From: Tissierellia bacterium
Lineage (GTDB): Bacteria > Bacillota > Clostridia > Tissierellales > Tepidimicrobiaceae
Reading direction: 5' to 3'
DNA: 64,000 bases
Assembly (NCBI GenBank): GCA_012735215.1
Contig: JAAYHX010000009.1
Coordinates: forward strand, 1-64,000
Shown piece by piece: positions 62,729 to 64,000 of the stretch (the first letter of the stretch is position 1; each line of letters starts with the position of its first letter). Below the pieces are notes generated by a model, which did not search any database, was not told the DNA's origin, and saw only the letters and a program-made list of their open reading frames with translations. A program made the position numbers and the translations under genes.

Positions 62729-62803
62729 GTTCTATTAAATAACTTTTCTAACAAATCACAAATATAAATTTACATTCCATATAGACAACTGGTTCTATTA
62801 AAT
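62729..62803 (-). repeat. Degenerate CRISPR-repeat-like pair in the cas6 leader
   Basis: ATTTACATTCCATATAG (62768-62784) equals, on the minus strand, the last 17 bases of the C. difficile type I-B repeat as I remember it, including the 8-base crRNA handle ATGTAAAT. The block continues to GTTCTATTAAAT (62792-62803), and that 12-mer recurs at 62729-62740. So on the minus strand there is a repeat-like unit, a 27-base spacer-like stretch (62741-62767), and a partial second unit. The array repeat of this organism is not in the window, so the match is provisional. Confidence 0.45.
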
Positions 62804-62860
62804 TTAAATACAATAAACATTATACTACGACAAGAGTAAAAAATAAATAGCAAAAATTAT

Positions 62861-62889
62861 TTGACAATTCAATTTATTTATTTTACAAT
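62861..62889 (+). promoter_or_regulatory. Promoter of the cas operon
   Basis: TTGACA (62861-62866) is a perfect -35; TACAAT (62884-62889) is a good -10, with exactly 17 bases between. It lies 55 bases before the cas6 start and is the only strong promoter in the 300-base gap. Confidence 0.7.
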
Positions 62890-62944
62890 ATAAACAAGAC
62901 ATTCACAAAGCACAATTATAATGGAGATAAAGGGAGGTGAATTA

Positions 62945-63670
62945 ATGAGATTTAGTGTAGAACTACTTTTAGACAATGAGAAAATCCCAAAAGATAAGAA
63001 CAGGATGATTCTCTCACTATTAAAACACAGCTATATGTCCTATGACCAGAACTATTACTATGAATTGTATGAGAAAATGCAAAACAAAATGAAAAGTTTT
63101 ACCTTTTCAATGTATATGGGGAACTGTGAATTTTTGAGAGAAGAAATATCTATACCAAACAAGAAAATTATTTTAAACTATTCTACTTATGACACAAAAG
63201 ATGGGATCTTATTTTATAATTCTTTTCTAAATATCAAAGGCACAAGATATCCAATAAAAAATAATGCAATAACAATAAATAATATAAGATTAGTTAGAGA
63301 AAAACACATAGTAGACAATGTGGTAATGTTTTCAACCCTTAGTCCGATTTCAGTGAGGGAGCATCAAGGCAACAATAAACAAACTTGGTATCATTCCTTA
63401 AATGATACTAAAGGTCAAGAAGTGTTTATGAACAATCTTAAATTTCAGTTAATTAGTTATTTTGGAGAGGAAAGAGATTTAGATATTGACGAGGTTGAAT
63501 TTGAAGTATTGAGAAATAAAGAAGTAAAAGTAAAACATTATGGAATAGAGATTTTAGCAAATATATGCAATTTGAGAATAAAGGCAAAGCCATATATTTT
63601 AGATTTTTTATATAAAGGGGGAATCGGAAGTCAACGAAGCACTGGATTCGGAATGGTTGACTTGGTATAA
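62945..63670 (+). CDS. cas6: CRISPR-associated endoribonuclease Cas6
   Basis: A 241-residue protein of the RAMP superfamily with two ferredoxin-like halves. It starts MRFSVELLLDNEKIPKDKNRMILSLLKHS and ends in the glycine-rich loop YKGGIGSQRSTGFGMVDLV that is diagnostic of Cas6. A likely catalytic His lies in the first half (KHSYMSYDQNYY region near 28). It cuts the CRISPR transcript within each repeat, leaving an 8-base 5' handle. ATG at 62945 follows GGGAGG. It is 12 bases upstream of cas8b1, the first two genes of a type I-B operon that runs off the window. Confidence 0.92.
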   Translation: MRFSVELLLDNEKIPKDKNRMILSLLKHSYMSYDQNYYYELYEKMQNKMKSFTFSMYMGNCEFLREEISIPNKKIILNYSTYDTKDGILFYNSFLNIKGTRYPIKNNAITINNIRLVREKHIVDNVVMFSTLSPISVREHQGNNKQTWYHSLNDTKGQEVFMNNLKFQLISYFGEERDLDIDEVEFEVLRNKEVKVKHYGIEILANICNLRIKAKPYILDFLYKGGIGSQRSTGFGMVDLV

Positions 63671-63682
63671 GGAGGTGAGGAA

Positions 63683-64000
63683 GTGTCTGAAAAGATTAGA
63701 GTAAGTTTAGCTGACTGGCAGTTTAATGCTGGGGTAGTGGGACTATTTAATATTCTAAAACATGCTGGAGATCAAGTAGTTGTTAAAAAGAATTATTTAG
63801 AGTTTGAATCAGAATGTCTAGAAAAATTTGAAATAAAATATTTTAATTATCTTATAGATAAATACTGGGAAGTATTATCAATCAATAAGATAATTTCAAT
63901 CGAAAAATTTATATCATATTATGAGGAAAATGATTTTGAAGAATTTGATGACGATAGTTTAGAAGCTATAAACAAATATATTAATGATGTAAAAAGATAT
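63683..64000 (+). CDS. cas8b1: Cas8b1/Cst1 large subunit of type I-B Cascade (partial, N-terminal 106 residues)
   Basis: The frame opens with GTG at 63683, six bases after GGAGGTG, and stays open to the window end. It reads SEKIRVSLADWQFNAGVVGLFNILKHAG, the typical N-terminus of Cst1-type Cas8b1 proteins (short beta strand, then DWxxNAGxxGxxxIL). Large subunits recognise the PAM and hold the target. The position right after cas6 fits type I-B order (cas6-cas8b-cas7-cas5-cas3...). The remainder is outside the window. Confidence 0.82.
   Translation, partial: MSEKIRVSLADWQFNAGVVGLFNILKHAGDQVVVKKNYLEFESECLEKFEIKYFNYLIDKYWEVLSINKIISIEKFISYYEENDFEEFDDDSLEAINKYINDVKRY

Noticed and set aside
62664-62944. 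A true CRISPR array in the cas6 leader
   Set aside because: Only one repeat-like unit and one 12-base fragment are present. This is not an array; it is reported as a degenerate element instead.

Overview
The window looks like a chromosomal segment of a low-GC, anaerobic, probably endospore-forming Firmicute of the Clostridia/Tissierellia type. The evidence is AT-rich intergenic DNA, strong AGGAGG-type ribosome binding sites, many hairpin-plus-T-tract terminators, a fused 2-hydroxyacyl-CoA dehydratase activase, a DUF438 protein, hemerythrins, a selenoprotein, a type I-B cas operon, and twin LysM genes behind promoters that match the sporulation factor sigma-K consensus. Species cannot be named from the sequence alone. 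I saw no rRNA, tRNA, complete insertion sequence or CRISPR array.

Layout. 1-1680: a phosphohydrolase-fold gene, a frameshifted remnant of an S41 peptidase, and a short SelW-like selenoprotein gene with an in-frame TGA that simple ORF finding misses. 1.8-5.8 kb: an ABC exporter (ATPase plus a very large FtsX-type permease with a long coiled coil). 5.8-6.3 kb: about 450 non-coding bases that fold into two long imperfect hairpins. 6.3-17.9 kb: an ene-reductase, the TrkA/TrkH potassium system, a nucleoid-associated protein, a CssRS-like two-component system divergent from an HtrA protease, a C_GCAxxG_C_C protein, peptidase T and a TDT transporter. 18-30 kb: an M16C peptidase, MurF and Ddl, an AI-2E family transporter, bactofilin with an M23 peptidase, oligoendopeptidase F and a DEAD-box helicase. 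30-38.7 kb: hemerythrin and DUF438 genes behind a perfect FNR-type palindrome, then a class II aldolase / class III aminotransferase pair divergent from a TetR regulator and an FGGY kinase, a lipoprotein, and a Crp/Fnr regulator.

38.8-52 kb: a radical SAM protein, the LysM twins, the 1418-residue activase, a lipoprotein, 3-methyladenine glycosylase, an LCP protein, type 2 IPP isomerase, a DUF2207 protein and a BirA lacking its DNA-binding domain. 52-62 kb: an NAD(P)H-hydrate epimerase, BioY, a GntR-ABC operon of the YtrA type, a DsrE / cysteine-desulfurase-like / TIM-barrel group, a bacteriohemerythrin, an ECF S component and an M29 aminopeptidase. 62-64 kb: a WYL regulator followed by cas6 and the start of cas8b1 (cst1), so the window ends inside a type I-B CRISPR-Cas locus.

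The most interesting points are: (1) a degenerate CRISPR-repeat-like element in the cas6 leader with the layout expected of a crRNA-like cas-regulating RNA; (2) the SelW-like selenoprotein with a SECIS-like hairpin at the expected distance; (3) the two long hairpins at 5.9-6.24 kb; (4) an FNR-type operator placed exactly at -41.5 of a promoter driving hemerythrin/DUF438, with a matching Crp/Fnr regulator 8 kb away; (5) the aldolase-aminotransferase-kinase cluster, whose aldolase is a tandem fusion with a metal-ligand-depleted second half.
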